Below, in pieces: positions 37,857-46,670 of a stretch of DNA of 52,122 nucleotides. Position 1 is the first letter of the stretch. Every line of letters starts with the position of its first letter. The notes below the pieces were generated by a model. It searched no databases, was not told the DNA's origin, and saw nothing but the letters and a program-made list of their open reading frames with translations. The translations under genes were made by a program, and so were the position numbers. Source of the stretch: an uncultured Bacteroidales bacterium (lineage in GTDB: Bacteria > Bacteroidota > Bacteroidia > Bacteroidales > UBA11471); assembly GCA_947593515.1 (NCBI GenBank), contig CANQDQ010000014.1, forward strand, positions 1-52,122, written 5' to 3'.

Positions 37857-38299
37857 AACACCTCTTTCCAATTGGCAACCTTATGCCCGTCGGGTGCCGT
37901 GCTGTTGTCGATATGAGTCGCCGCACAATGGCTTTCCGATATGAAAGCAGCTTCGACTGCCGAAACGATGCGCACGCAGGTAGGCGACATCATACGCCGC
38001 AGCGCCGGTGCCGCACTTATCGATAACGGGCTGGAAAGACTTATGGGAACGAAAGTCCGACCCGATAACCGGTCGGCTTCGATACGGTCGGAGAGTTGCA
38101 GCCACTCGCCGGGCAGCACGGCATCGCCCCAATGCGCCGAGAGCAGCAGCAAAACATCGTATTTCGACAATTTTGCCGCCGTCAGCGCCGAAACGTGCAT
38201 CACGTCGGCTGCCGGCAGTGCCAGTTGCGCTTTCAGTTTCTCTGCGGCATCTCTTTTTTGTGCAGAGGTGTCGTAAACAATAGCGATTTTTTCTTTCAT
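37829..38299 (-). CDS. Divergent flavodoxin-like protein
   Basis: This is a 156-residue cytosolic protein starting MKEKIAIVYDTSAQKRDAAE. The pattern of a short beta strand, phosphate-loop-like turn and helix, then YDVLLLLSAHWGDAVLPGEW (compare the flavodoxin segment around WGDG), suggests a flavodoxin fold. The usual T/S-x-T-G-x-T FMN phosphate loop is replaced by DTSAQKRD, so FMN binding is uncertain. The second half is rearranged compared with true flavodoxins. The 3' end overlaps the 3' end of the GH3 fusion gene by 28 bases on the opposite strand. Annotation as flavodoxin family should be treated as tentative. Confidence 0.65.
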   Translation of the reverse strand: MKEKIAIVYDTSAQKRDAAEKLKAQLALPAADVMHVSALTAAKLSKYDVLLLLSAHWGDAVLPGEWLQLSDRIEADRLSGRTFVPISLSSPLSISAAPALRRMMSPTCVRIVSAVEAAFISESHCAATHIDNSTAPDGHKVANWKEVFYSDIFSEK

Positions 38300-38452
38300 A
38301 CCGTAAAATGTTAGTATCGGGAAAACGTCGCTGTCGCCGGTAATGTTTAGTATAAAAATCGTAAGACATGATAAAAAATGCACTTGCGGAGAAAAGCTCT
38401 TTTTTGTATCATAAATATTTCCCAATCTTTACAAAAGGTGGCAGTTTTTTTG

Positions 38453-38460
38453 TATATTTG
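38453..38460 (+). promoter_or_regulatory. -7 element for the acetyltransferase-like/IbrA/IbrB operon
   Basis: TATATTTG matches TAnnTTTG and lies 33 bases before ATG 38493. It is the only good promoter seen for the three overlapping genes. Confidence 0.7.
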
Positions 38461-38492
38461 CAAAAATCTCCGGTTGCAAAAAAATCTGTGTT

Positions 38493-38921
38493 ATGAAGAT
38501 TGAAAAATTAGGAGGAACTTCGCCTCAACTCTACAAACTTGTCGCCCCATTGGTTTTGGACCCCGATGTGTTGCGGCAGAACAATAATTGCCCGTTTCGG
38601 ACGACAGAACACCATGAATGGTTGGTGGCAACCGACGACGAAGGGACAAGGGCAAAAGCCTTTTTCCCGATAGAACGCCGATTGACGTATTGGTATATCA
38701 ATAATTATTTTGTCCCCGAACAAGATGAAAAACAGATATTGAGAGGCTTTGTACGCGAGGTAAAACGTCTTTGTGAAAAGAAGATGCCGGTTGTCGTCGT
38801 AGCCCTTGCACGTCATGTGGAATTCTTTTATGAAAAAGGCTTTTCGATAGAAAAAGAATGGAAGTTGTATGTAAAAATGAAATATGTCAAGCCCGAAAGG
38901 AAAACGCAGAAACGTATATGA
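38493..38921 (+). CDS. Small acetyltransferase-like (GNAT-type) protein
   Basis: This is a 142-residue cytosolic protein with no signal or membrane segment. The C-terminal half (VPVVVVALARHVEFFYEKGFS-like arrangement, with FFYEKGF) resembles the last strands of GNAT acetyltransferases, where an FYEKxGF motif is usual. The central part (YINNYFVPEQDEKQILRGFV) is strand-helix as expected. The acetyl-CoA pyrophosphate loop is not clear, so it may be a degenerate or specialised member. It overlaps the following PAPS-reductase-family gene by 38 bases and is almost certainly translated with it. Its role with IbrA/IbrB-like proteins is unknown. Confidence 0.6.
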   Translation: MKIEKLGGTSPQLYKLVAPLVLDPDVLRQNNNCPFRTTEHHEWLVATDDEGTRAKAFFPIERRLTYWYINNYFVPEQDEKQILRGFVREVKRLCEKKMPVVVVALARHVEFFYEKGFSIEKEWKLYVKMKYVKPERKTQKRI

Positions 38922-40194
38922 AGCGGCTCTCTCCCGTATAGAAAAAGTTTTTACGGATTTCGATAATGTTTATGTCTCTTTTTCGGGCGGAAAAGACAGT
39001 ACTGTATTGTTGAACCTCTGCATCGACTATATCCGCCGGAAAAAGTTGAAACGCCGCTTGGGCGTTTTTCACATGGATTACGAGGTGCAATACACCGAAA
39101 CGATACGTTTCGTAGAAAAAGTATTCTCGCAAAACACCGACATTCTCGATATTTACAGGGTGTGCGTCCCCTTCAAGGTGGCTACGTGCACGTCGATGTA
39201 TCAGAGCTATTGGCGCCCGTGGGACGAAGAATTGAAAAACCTCTGGGTGCGGGAAATGCCGCGCTCTTCGTTGCAGAAAGAAGATTTCCCGTTTTTCTCC
39301 GACGATATGTGGGACTACGATTTCCAAGTGGAATTTTCGGAGTGGATTCATCAGTATCGTCAAGCCCGGCGTACGTGTTGTCTGGTGGGAATCCGCACGC
39401 AGGAGAGTTTCAACCGGTGGCGCGCCATTCATAGCGATAAAAATTACTGCTGTTACGAACACTTGAAGTGGACGCGCAAAATTGCGGACAATGTATATAA
39501 CGCATATCCCATATACGATTGGCTGACGACCGATATATGGGTGGCAAACGGTCGCTTCGGCTGGCAGTACAATCACCTTTACGACCTCTATTATCAAGCT
39601 GGTGTGCCCATTGAGAAACAGCGGGTGGCGAGTCCGTTTATTTCGGCGGCGATACCCAGTCTGCAACTCTATCGGGTTATCGACCCGCAGACGTGGGGGC
39701 GCATGATCAATCGGGTGAACGGCGTCAATTTCGCCAATATTTACGGCGATACGCCGGCAATGGGATGGTACACGGTGAAATTGCCGAAAGGCATGACGTG
39801 GGAAAAGTATATGCATTTCCTGTTGAGTACGCTGCCGGAGAATATACGAAACGGCTATCTCGAAAAACTTCGGGTAAGCATCGAGTTCTGGCGCACGAAA
39901 GGCGGCGTGCTTGCCGATGAAACCATCGAAAAGTTGCGGAACATGGGCATCGACATAGAGGTGGGCGAAACGACCAACTACCACACGACCAAGAAGCCGG
40001 TGCGCATGGAGTATCTCGACGATATAGATATAGAAGAATTCAGGGAGCTGCCCTCATTCAAGCGTATGTGCATCTGCATTTTGAAGAATGACCATTCGTG
40101 TAAATACATGGGATTTGCCCCCAATAAAATAGAACGGGAGCGCCGCGACCGAATTATGGAAAAATATAACAGCTATTTCAAGAAAGATGAATGA
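38884..40194 (+). CDS. IbrA-like PAPS reductase family protein (DUF3440)
   Basis: This is a 436-residue protein. SGGKDSTVLLNLC (about 32-44) is the pyrophosphate-binding loop of the PP-loop ATPase/PAPS reductase family. The HMDYEVQYTETIRFVEKVF and LVGIRTQESFNRWR segments fit PAPS-reductase-like folds. The C-terminal region (about 190-430) matches the DUF3440 part of IbrA. Such proteins are not true sulfate-assimilation enzymes: they lack the usual C-terminal ECG(I/L)H motif here, and occur with ParB-like partners. IbrA/IbrB activate eib genes in E. coli, and related families (DndC) modify DNA. The next gene, IbrB-like, overlaps it by eight bases. Confidence 0.85.
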   Translation: MSSPKGKRRNVYEAALSRIEKVFTDFDNVYVSFSGGKDSTVLLNLCIDYIRRKKLKRRLGVFHMDYEVQYTETIRFVEKVFSQNTDILDIYRVCVPFKVATCTSMYQSYWRPWDEELKNLWVREMPRSSLQKEDFPFFSDDMWDYDFQVEFSEWIHQYRQARRTCCLVGIRTQESFNRWRAIHSDKNYCCYEHLKWTRKIADNVYNAYPIYDWLTTDIWVANGRFGWQYNHLYDLYYQAGVPIEKQRVASPFISAAIPSLQLYRVIDPQTWGRMINRVNGVNFANIYGDTPAMGWYTVKLPKGMTWEKYMHFLLSTLPENIRNGYLEKLRVSIEFWRTKGGVLADETIEKLRNMGIDIEVGETTNYHTTKKPVRMEYLDDIDIEEFRELPSFKRMCICILKNDHSCKYMGFAPNKIERERRDRIMEKYNSYFKKDE

Positions 40195-40702
40195 AGAAAG
40201 ATATAAAAGCCCTGTTTATAAAGTAATTGCCGTCCCCGTCGATAAAGTGATGGCGAATGCCTATAACCCGAATGTGGTGGCTCCGCCGGAAATGAAGCTC
40301 CTCGAAATTTCAATTTGGGAAGACGGTTATACCATGCCCTGCGTCTGCTACTATGTTGCCGATAAAGATATGTATGAATTGGTGGACGGGTATCATCGGT
40401 ATATGGTGCTGAAGACTTCGCGCCGTATTTATGAACGGGAACACGGACTGTTGCCCGTCGTCGTCATCGAAAAAGACTTGTCCAACCGTATGGCTTCGAC
40501 CATACGCCATAACCGTGCGCGGGGTACGCACAATGTCGAGTTGATGAGCGAAATCGTGGCGGAGCTTACTAAAGCGGGTATGTCCGACCGCTGGATTCAG
40601 CATCACATCGGTATGGATAAAGATGAATTGCTGCGCTTGAAGCAGATAACCGGTCTTGCCGAACTTTTTGCCAACCAAGATTTCAGCGTCGCCGACGATT
40701 GA
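40187..40702 (+). CDS. IbrB-like ParB/Srx family protein
   Basis: This is a 171-residue protein with a ParB N-terminal-like fold. The opening VYKVIAVPVDKVMANAYNPN corresponds to the first strand and NPN motif. LLEISIWEDGYTMPCVCYY and YELVDGYHRYMVLK give the central strand and the GxHR-type motif (here DGYHRY). A C-terminal helix-turn-helix-like stretch follows (KAGMSDRWIQHHIGMDKDEL). ParB-type domains bind CTP or act as nucleases. IbrB forms a pair with IbrA. It overlaps the IbrA-like gene by eight bases and ends the unit; no terminator is evident. Confidence 0.85.
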   Translation: MNEERYKSPVYKVIAVPVDKVMANAYNPNVVAPPEMKLLEISIWEDGYTMPCVCYYVADKDMYELVDGYHRYMVLKTSRRIYEREHGLLPVVVIEKDLSNRMASTIRHNRARGTHNVELMSEIVAELTKAGMSDRWIQHHIGMDKDELLRLKQITGLAELFANQDFSVADD

Positions 40703-40726
40703 TTTTATCCGTTTCCGAGAATCTTT

Positions 40727-41608
40727 TTAGCGGAGGCGCAGCACCATGCCTGCCTGCGGCGGGTTTTCTTGTGAAATGTGGTTGCGGCGCATCAGTACTT
40801 TTAGCTTGATGCCGTATTTCTGCGAAACATCGTGCAGCGACTCTCCCCGCAAGAGCGTGTGTTCGGTATTCCCTTTCAAGGCTCTGCGCCGTTTGGCTTT
40901 GAGGTAAACGACCTCGCCGGCTTTTAATTTATACCTGCGCGGAAAATCGTTGAAACGTCGCAGCTGATAACGATACTTTTCAAATTCGCGGGCAATCAGT
41001 TTCAGATTATCACCTTCCCGTGCCACGACATAGGGCAGCTTGCCGAGATGTTCCACGTCGTGAAATTCGTAGTCTTTGGGTACGCGCGGCATACCCTTGC
41101 CGTCGTAGCGGTGCAGGTCGTACAGCTCGATGGTCTGTATCAATTTGTTGGCGTATGCCTTGTCGGTGGCGTAGCCGCACTCTTTCAGTCCGCGCGCCCA
41201 CCCTTTGTAATCGGTTACGGAGAGTTTGAACAGTTTGTCGTAACGGGAGCTTCGGGTTAGAAACCGCGCGTGGTCTTCATACGACTCTTTGGGATTTTTG
41301 TATTTTCGGAAACATTCGCCTTTCTCGTCGTCGTCGTGATACACGCGCTTGCCGTCCCATGAGTTGTGGCATTTGATGCCGAAGTGGTTGTTCGACTTCC
41401 GTGCCAGCTCGCTCTGTCCCGCACTCGATTCGATAAGCCCTTGTGCCAGCGTGATGCTGGCGGGGATTTTGTATCGCCGCTGATGCTCCATGGCAATATC
41501 CCGATAGGTATGGATATATTCGAGGTAAATGGGATTTTTTTTCTGCCCGACAACAGTCGTTGCCGTAAAAATCAGAAAGAAAAATAATAAGCGATAACGA
41601 ATGACCAT
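40727..41608 (-). CDS. Exported glucosaminidase-LysM cell-wall hydrolase
   Basis: This is a 293-residue exported protein. The signal peptide is MVIRYRLLFFFLIFTATTVVG. The glucosaminidase-type domain (about 25-170) has ASITLAQGLIESSAGQSELA with the catalytic Glu and NNHFGIKCHNSW. Two LysM modules follow at the C-terminus: YVVAREGDNLKLIAREFEKY and HTLLRGESLHDVSQKYGIKL. It cuts the glycan backbone of peptidoglycan, probably in cell separation or turnover. The upstream frame extension to 41854 crosses the divergent cytidine deaminase gene and is not used. It shares a 64-base intergenic region with cdd. Confidence 0.92.
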   Translation of the reverse strand: MVIRYRLLFFFLIFTATTVVGQKKNPIYLEYIHTYRDIAMEHQRRYKIPASITLAQGLIESSAGQSELARKSNNHFGIKCHNSWDGKRVYHDDDEKGECFRKYKNPKESYEDHARFLTRSSRYDKLFKLSVTDYKGWARGLKECGYATDKAYANKLIQTIELYDLHRYDGKGMPRVPKDYEFHDVEHLGKLPYVVAREGDNLKLIAREFEKYRYQLRRFNDFPRRYKLKAGEVVYLKAKRRRALKGNTEHTLLRGESLHDVSQKYGIKLKVLMRRNHISQENPPQAGMVLRLR

Positions 41609-41643
41609 GACCTGCAAGTATTGGAATTTTCCGAAAGAATCGT

Positions 41644-41651
41644 TATATTTG
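41644..41651 (+). promoter_or_regulatory. -7 element for cdd
   Basis: TATATTTG fits TAnnTTTG, 22 bases before ATG 41673. It sets the cytidine deaminase start and excludes the longer frame from 41601. Confidence 0.65.
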
Positions 41652-41672
41652 TTCGACAAAAACAATTGCGAT

Positions 41673-42140
41673 ATGGAATACATGAAACTCTCTGCAAAGA
41701 TAACGGTTTGTCGATATAACGAGCTATCTTCGGACGAAAAATTTTTGGTCGATGAGGTGCGTGCCGCTTTATTGACGGCGTATGCTCCGTATTCCGGATT
41801 CAGAGTAGGTGCAGCGGCGCGGCTTGCCGACGGTCGCATCGTGCGGGGCAGCAATCAGGAGAATGCCTCGTTTCCGGCAGGTCTATGTGCCGAGCGCACG
41901 GCTCTTTTTTCTGCCGGTACGCTGGCTCCCGATGTACCAGTCGAAGCCATTGCCCTCGCTGCCGAAGTCGATGGAGTGCCTACGCTTGCCCCCATTACAC
42001 CTTGCGGCATCTGCCGGCAGGTCATGCTCGAAACGGAAAACCGTTACGGAAAGCCGCTGCGCATACTCATGTGCGGGCGCGATGAAGTGTATATCGCTTC
42101 CTCTGTTCGCGATTTGCTGCCGTTGGCTTTCTCGCTCTGA
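41673..42140 (+). CDS. cdd: Cytidine deaminase
   Basis: This is a 155-residue homotetrameric-type cytidine deaminase. The zinc site is formed by GLCAERTALF (Cys and catalytic Glu, about 71) and PCGICRQ (about 109-115), the class using three cysteines. APYSGFRVGAAARLADGRIV near the N-terminus is the family's substrate segment. It converts cytidine and deoxycytidine to the uridine forms for pyrimidine salvage. ATG 41682 (MKLSAKI) is a possible later start. It is divergent from the cell-wall hydrolase gene and separated from dnaX by a promoter. Confidence 0.93.
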   Translation: MEYMKLSAKITVCRYNELSSDEKFLVDEVRAALLTAYAPYSGFRVGAAARLADGRIVRGSNQENASFPAGLCAERTALFSAGTLAPDVPVEAIALAAEVDGVPTLAPITPCGICRQVMLETENRYGKPLRILMCGRDEVYIASSVRDLLPLAFSL

Positions 42141-42179
42141 AAAATAAAACTTCTTGACGGAGAAGACGAATCTATTTCG

Positions 42180-42187
42180 TATCTTTG
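42180..42187 (+). promoter_or_regulatory. -7 element for dnaX
   Basis: TATCTTTG matches TAnnTTTG, with TTG at 42154-42156 in roughly the -33 place. It lies 22 bases before ATG 42209. Confidence 0.65.
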
Positions 42188-42208
42188 TCTTTTCGATAAT
42201 TCGGCTTT

Positions 42209-43987
42209 ATGGACAATTATATCGTATCGGCACGAAAATACCGCCCGACGACCTTTCAGTCGGTCGTGGGGCAAAAGGCTCTTGTGCAGACGCTCAAAGC
42301 AGCGATAGCGACCCGCAAGTTGGCGCACGCCTACCTCTTTTGCGGAACGCGGGGTGTGGGAAAGACCACTTGCGCCCGCATTTTTGCCAAGACCATCAAC
42401 TGTATGCACCCGACGCCCGACGGCGAGGCTTGCAACGAATGCGAGTCGTGCCGCGCCTTCAACGAACAGCGTTCGTTGAATATCATGGAGCTCGATGCCG
42501 CCTCTAACAATTCGGTCGAGGATATACGTCAACTTATCGACAAGGTGCGCGTGCCGCCGCAGTTGGGGCAGTACAAGGTCTATATCATCGACGAGGTGCA
42601 CATGCTTTCGTCGGCAGCGTTCAACGCTTTTCTGAAAACGCTCGAAGAGCCGCCGCACCATGCCATATTCATTTTGGCGACGACCGAGAAACACAAGCTC
42701 TTGCCGACGATTTTGTCGCGCTGCCAGATATACGACTTCCAGCGCATCACGATAAGCGACATTGCCGACCATCTGCGCTACGTGGCAGGGCAGGAGGGCT
42801 ACGCCGCCGAAGAGGAGGCGTTGAACGTCATCGCTCAAAAAGCCGACGGCGGTATGCGCGATGCCCTGTCGATATTCGACCAAATAGCTGCTTCGTCGGG
42901 TGGAAACATTACTTATCGGGCGACAATCGAGAATCTGAATATGCTCGATTACGATTACTACTTCCGCCTGACCGATGCTTTTCTGGCCGGCGATGTGCCG
43001 TCGGCGCTGCTGGTATTCGATGAGGTGCTGCGGGCAGGGTTTGCCGCGCAGCTGTTTGTCAATGGGTTGAGCAGTCATTTCCGCGACCTGATGGTGTGTC
43101 GCGATGCTGCCACACGCCCGTTGCTCGAAGTGGGGGCGTCCATCGCCGAGCGGTATGCCGCGCAGGCAGCGGCTTGCAGCAATGCGTTCTTGTACAGGGC
43201 AATGGAGTTGAGCAACCGTTGCGACCTCGATTACCGCATCAGCAACAACAAACGCCTGCTGGTGGAGTTGATGTTGATAAAAATATGCCAGCTCTCCGTG
43301 CCGCAGGCGCCTGCCGAACAGCCTGCGCCGGCTATACGACAGATGCAGGCTGCCCCGGTCCCGACCTCTCAAAACGGGACGCCATCGCCGGCTTCCGCTC
43401 CGAAAAGCGAGGCGCCGGCTCCGACGGCTGCTCCCGCTTCGCAGCCTGCTGCCCGACCGACTTCGACACCGGCTGCATCGCCCGCGTCGGCTGTTCCTCC
43501 GGCACGTCCCGTACTGCCGACGACGCAAGCTGTCCGCGAAAAACGGGCGCCGCCCACCATTTCCATAAAATATCGCGCTTCCGAAGCGACTCCCGCTGTG
43601 GCGGCAGAGCCGGAAGCCGATATGAACGAGCCTTTTACTGCCGACGATTTGGAAAAGGCATGGTTGGCTTTTGCCGATACGATTCCGACCGAAACGGTAT
43701 TGCTTCAAACCATGCGTACCTGCCGTCCGCAACCGGAGTCGGAGACCGCTTTCACCATTGTGGTCGATAATCGGGGGCAGATTGAAAAACTGAACGGACG
43801 GGCTGCCGACATTCTGCACTTCTTGAAAAAAACGCTGCGAAACACCCGCATCGAAATGCACGTGCGCGAAAGCGAGCAGCAGGAGCGGCGCAGGCTAAAC
43901 AGCCCGACGGAACTGTATGCTTCGATGGTCGAGAAAAATCCCGACCTCGACTTGTTGCGCGATTCTTTCGGCTTGGAATTGGCGTAA
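42209..43987 (+). CDS. dnaX: DNA polymerase III subunit gamma/tau
   Basis: This is a 592-residue clamp-loader ATPase. Walker A is GTRGVGKTT (about 46). The zinc cysteines lie in CMHPTPDGEACNECESC. Walker B IIDEVHMLS and the arginine-finger/SRC region (LSRCQIYDF) follow. Domain III ends near 360. A proline- and alanine-rich linker (about 360-455, many AP/SP/TP repeats) leads to a C-terminal domain (about 470-590) that probably binds other replisome parts. It loads the beta clamp and couples polymerases. No slippery heptamer that would yield a short gamma form was recognised. It ends at a strong terminator. Confidence 0.95.
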   Translation: MDNYIVSARKYRPTTFQSVVGQKALVQTLKAAIATRKLAHAYLFCGTRGVGKTTCARIFAKTINCMHPTPDGEACNECESCRAFNEQRSLNIMELDAASNNSVEDIRQLIDKVRVPPQLGQYKVYIIDEVHMLSSAAFNAFLKTLEEPPHHAIFILATTEKHKLLPTILSRCQIYDFQRITISDIADHLRYVAGQEGYAAEEEALNVIAQKADGGMRDALSIFDQIAASSGGNITYRATIENLNMLDYDYYFRLTDAFLAGDVPSALLVFDEVLRAGFAAQLFVNGLSSHFRDLMVCRDAATRPLLEVGASIAERYAAQAAACSNAFLYRAMELSNRCDLDYRISNNKRLLVELMLIKICQLSVPQAPAEQPAPAIRQMQAAPVPTSQNGTPSPASAPKSEAPAPTAAPASQPAARPTSTPAASPASAVPPARPVLPTTQAVREKRAPPTISIKYRASEATPAVAAEPEADMNEPFTADDLEKAWLAFADTIPTETVLLQTMRTCRPQPESETAFTIVVDNRGQIEKLNGRAADILHFLKKTLRNTRIEMHVRESEQQERRRLNSPTELYASMVEKNPDLDLLRDSFGLELA

Positions 43988-44009
43988 CCTTTTAACCCAC
44001 AGATAAAAC

Positions 44010-44050
44010 GAGCCCCGCTATCGATCGATAGCGGGGCTCGGTATTTTTTT
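44010..44050. terminator. Palindromic terminator between dnaX and the GH3 gene
   Basis: A perfect 30-base palindrome (arms 44010-44024 and 44025-44039, centred on ATCGAT) is followed by a T run. It terminates dnaX, and because the neighbour is convergent it may serve both, although the T run favours the plus strand. Confidence 0.85.
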
Positions 44051-44062
44051 TCGGACTCCGGA

Positions 44063-46657
44063 CTATTTCACGGTAACGGTGAACGACTTCAAGGCTTTTT
44101 CGTCGGAGGTGCCGCCGTACAGAATTTCATATTTGCCCGGCTTGCCCCACACGGTATTGCTTTGCGGGTCGAAGAAATCGAACGTGGAAGCCCGCAGCGG
44201 GAGGGCGATTTTCTTCGTTTCGCCCGCTTTCAGGTGCACACGCTTGAATGCCCGCAGCGATTTCACCGGGCCTTCGGTGTCTTGCAGGTTGCGCACATAC
44301 ACCTGTATCACTTCGTCGCCGTCGCGTTCGCCGCTGTTGGTGAGCGTAACATTCAAAATGTTCTCCTTGCCGGCTTTGGGCTTGTGGGCTAACGCGGCTT
44401 TCTTATAGGTGAAGTCGGTGTAGCTCAGACCGTGCCCGAAGACGAACAGCGGTTCTTCCGTCATGTAGCGGTAGGTGCGACCCTTCATGCTGTAATCTTG
44501 GAAGTCGGGCAGCTGCGCCGTATTTTTGTAGAAAGTAACCGGCAGACGTCCGGCGGGGTTGTAGTCGCCGAAAAGCACGTCGGCAACGGCGGTGCCGCCC
44601 GCCTGTCCCGGATACCATGCCTGCAATACGGCATCGACGCAGGGCAGTTCGCGTTCCAGCCCGATGGCGCTGCCCGAACAGAGTACGAGTACGACTTTCT
44701 TGCCTGCCTCTTTCAATGCCTTAATGACGTCGGTCTGCACCTGCGGCAACTCTATCGCCGTGCGGTCGCCGCCGCGGAATCCCGGATAATCGACCCGCAT
44801 TTCCTCGCCTTCGAGACGCGGCGTGATGCCGCCCACGAATACCACGATGTCTTCGTCGATGCTGCGTGCCAGCGCGGCGGCATCGACTTCATCGAAACGA
44901 CCGATGTCGAATCGCAGGTTTCCGCCTCCCGTTCCCTGTACATACTCTATCCGTATCGCATAGCTTTCGCCTTTGCGGGCGTTGAGCTTGTACCCTTTGT
45001 TGGTGCGTGCCTCCGATTTATGCCATACGTCGGCTATCGTGTCGTCGTCGATGATGAGGCGGTAGCCGTCGTCGCCGGAGAGCATGAGGTAATATTCGCC
45101 GTCGGCGTCGGGCCGGAAAGTCGCTGTGTAACGGGCGGAGAAGTTTTGCAGAGCCACTCCCTGCGCGAATCCGTCGGCGCCCCCGATGTCGAAGTTGAAC
45201 GGCAGAGCGGTGTGCGTGTGAGCCGCCGGTTCACCCATCATATCGGTGTTGTTCCAATACACGGCATCAAAACCTGTCTGTCCCTGCGCGGTGCAGCGGT
45301 CGAACGCGCTGTTGAAGATTTTCCGTTCCACCCAGTCGCACCCTTTCATATACGACACGCGGCTGTCTTTCTTGCGTATGGCGGCGAGCACGGTTTCCGT
45401 GTGCGAGGGGAAGCCGTTGTAATTGCCCCACATCATGGCGGAGTCGGTGGCGTTGGGTCCGACGACGGCGATGCGGCTCTCTTTGGAGAGGGGCAGCAGG
45501 TTGTCTTTGTTGTAAAGCAGCGTCATGCTCTTTCGCGCCATTTCGAGGGCGAATGCGCGGTGCGCGTCGCAATCGACCACCGAGTAGGGTATGCGCGACC
45601 ATTCCACGAGACTGTCGGGATCCATCATGCCTAACTCGAAGCGCGCTTTCAGCAGCCGGCGCACCGAAACGTCGATTTGCGATTCGCTTATCAATCCCTG
45701 TTTCACCGCTGCCACTAATGACGAATAGTTGGAGCCGCACTCCACGTCGGTGCCGCTCAGTACGGCATCTGCCGATGCAGCCTCCGCTGTCGGGTGCGTT
45801 TCATGGTGTCCGGGTTTGAAGAAGTCGGTAATCGCGCTGCAATCCGACACCACCATGCCGCCGTAGCCCCACTGGTCGCGCAGAATCTGCATCAGCAGCC
45901 GTTTGCTGCCGCAGCAAGGCTCGCCCTCGTAGCGGTTGTAGGCGCACATCACCTCTTTCACGTCCGCCTCCTGCACCAACTCTTTGAATGCCGGCAGATA
46001 GGTCTCCCACAAGTCGCGCGGCGCAATGTTTTCGGCGTTGAACGAGTGGCGGTTCCACTCCGGACCGCTATGCACGGCGAAGTGCTTGGCGCAGGCGTGC
46101 AGCTTGTCGTAGCGGGCGGTCGTGTCGCCTTGCAGCCCGAGCACCACCGCCACGCCCATACGTCCTGTCAGGTAGGGGTCTTCGCCGTAAGTTTCCTGTC
46201 CGCGTCCCCAGCGCGGGTCGCGGAATATATTGATGTTGGGTGTCCAGAATGTCAATCCCTGATAGCGCAGTCCGCCCTCTTTTCGTTTGAAGTCGTGATG
46301 CTTGGCGCGCGCCTCCGTCGATACGATGTCGAAAGCCTTATATACTGCCTCGTCGTCGAACGTCGCCGCCATGCCTATCGTTTGCGGGAACACGGTTGCC
46401 AGACCTGCCCGACCTACGCCGTGCAGCGCCTCGCTCCACCAGTCGTAGGCGGGTATTCCCAACCGTTCGACGGCAGCCGAACCGTTTTTCATCAAGGACA
46501 CCTTTTCTTTCAGAGTAAGCCGCTGCAACAAATCTTCGGCGCGCTCCTCCGGCGAGAGAGCCGTATTTTGGTACGGAAGCTGCTCCTGCGCCGACAGCAC
46601 GGCTGCGCCGCACAGACACGCGGCAGCCAAATAAAATTTTTTCAGACGTTGTTTCAT
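44063..46657 (-). CDS. GH3 family glycosidase with PA14 domain (beta-xylosidase-like)
   Basis: This is an 864-residue exported enzyme with signal peptide MKQRLKKFYLAAACLCGAAV. The GH3 N-domain (about 30-360) has WWSEALHGVGR, PNINIFRDPRWGRGQETYGED and the nucleophile Asp in VVSDCSAI (about 270). The GH3 C-domain is split by a PA14 insert (about 470-600; FRPDADGEYYLMLSGDDGYR), followed by GGITPRLEGEEM. A fibronectin-III-like end (about 780-864) closes the protein. The WSEALHG and PA14 layout is typical of xylan 1,4-beta-xylosidase or related exo-glycosidases on plant or host glycans. It lies 13 bases after DUF4919, in an operon led by the tyrosine phosphatase. No SusC/SusD genes are adjacent. 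Confidence 0.92.
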   Translation of the reverse strand: MKQRLKKFYLAAACLCGAAVLSAQEQLPYQNTALSPEERAEDLLQRLTLKEKVSLMKNGSAAVERLGIPAYDWWSEALHGVGRAGLATVFPQTIGMAATFDDEAVYKAFDIVSTEARAKHHDFKRKEGGLRYQGLTFWTPNINIFRDPRWGRGQETYGEDPYLTGRMGVAVVLGLQGDTTARYDKLHACAKHFAVHSGPEWNRHSFNAENIAPRDLWETYLPAFKELVQEADVKEVMCAYNRYEGEPCCGSKRLLMQILRDQWGYGGMVVSDCSAITDFFKPGHHETHPTAEAASADAVLSGTDVECGSNYSSLVAAVKQGLISESQIDVSVRRLLKARFELGMMDPDSLVEWSRIPYSVVDCDAHRAFALEMARKSMTLLYNKDNLLPLSKESRIAVVGPNATDSAMMWGNYNGFPSHTETVLAAIRKKDSRVSYMKGCDWVERKIFNSAFDRCTAQGQTGFDAVYWNNTDMMGEPAAHTHTALPFNFDIGGADGFAQGVALQNFSARYTATFRPDADGEYYLMLSGDDGYRLIIDDDTIADVWHKSEARTNKGYKLNARKGESYAIRIEYVQGTGGGNLRFDIGRFDEVDAAALARSIDEDIVVFVGGITPRLEGEEMRVDYPGFRGGDRTAIELPQVQTDVIKALKEAGKKVVLVLCSGSAIGLERELPCVDAVLQAWYPGQAGGTAVADVLFGDYNPAGRLPVTFYKNTAQLPDFQDYSMKGRTYRYMTEEPLFVFGHGLSYTDFTYKKAALAHKPKAGKENILNVTLTNSGERDGDEVIQVYVRNLQDTEGPVKSLRAFKRVHLKAGETKKIALPLRASTFDFFDPQSNTVWGKPGKYEILYGGTSDEKALKSFTVTVK

Positions 46658-46670
46658 GGTATTCGTTTAA

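Noticed and set aside
38884..40702. A DNA phosphorothioation (Dnd) or similar defence locus
   Set aside because: The PP-loop and ParB-like pair recalls DndC/DndB, but no cysteine desulfurase, DndD/DndE or restriction partner is present, and the domain layout matches IbrA/IbrB.
44063..46657. A polysaccharide utilisation locus around the GH3 gene
   Set aside because: No SusC, SusD, or hybrid/ECF regulator lies nearby in the window.
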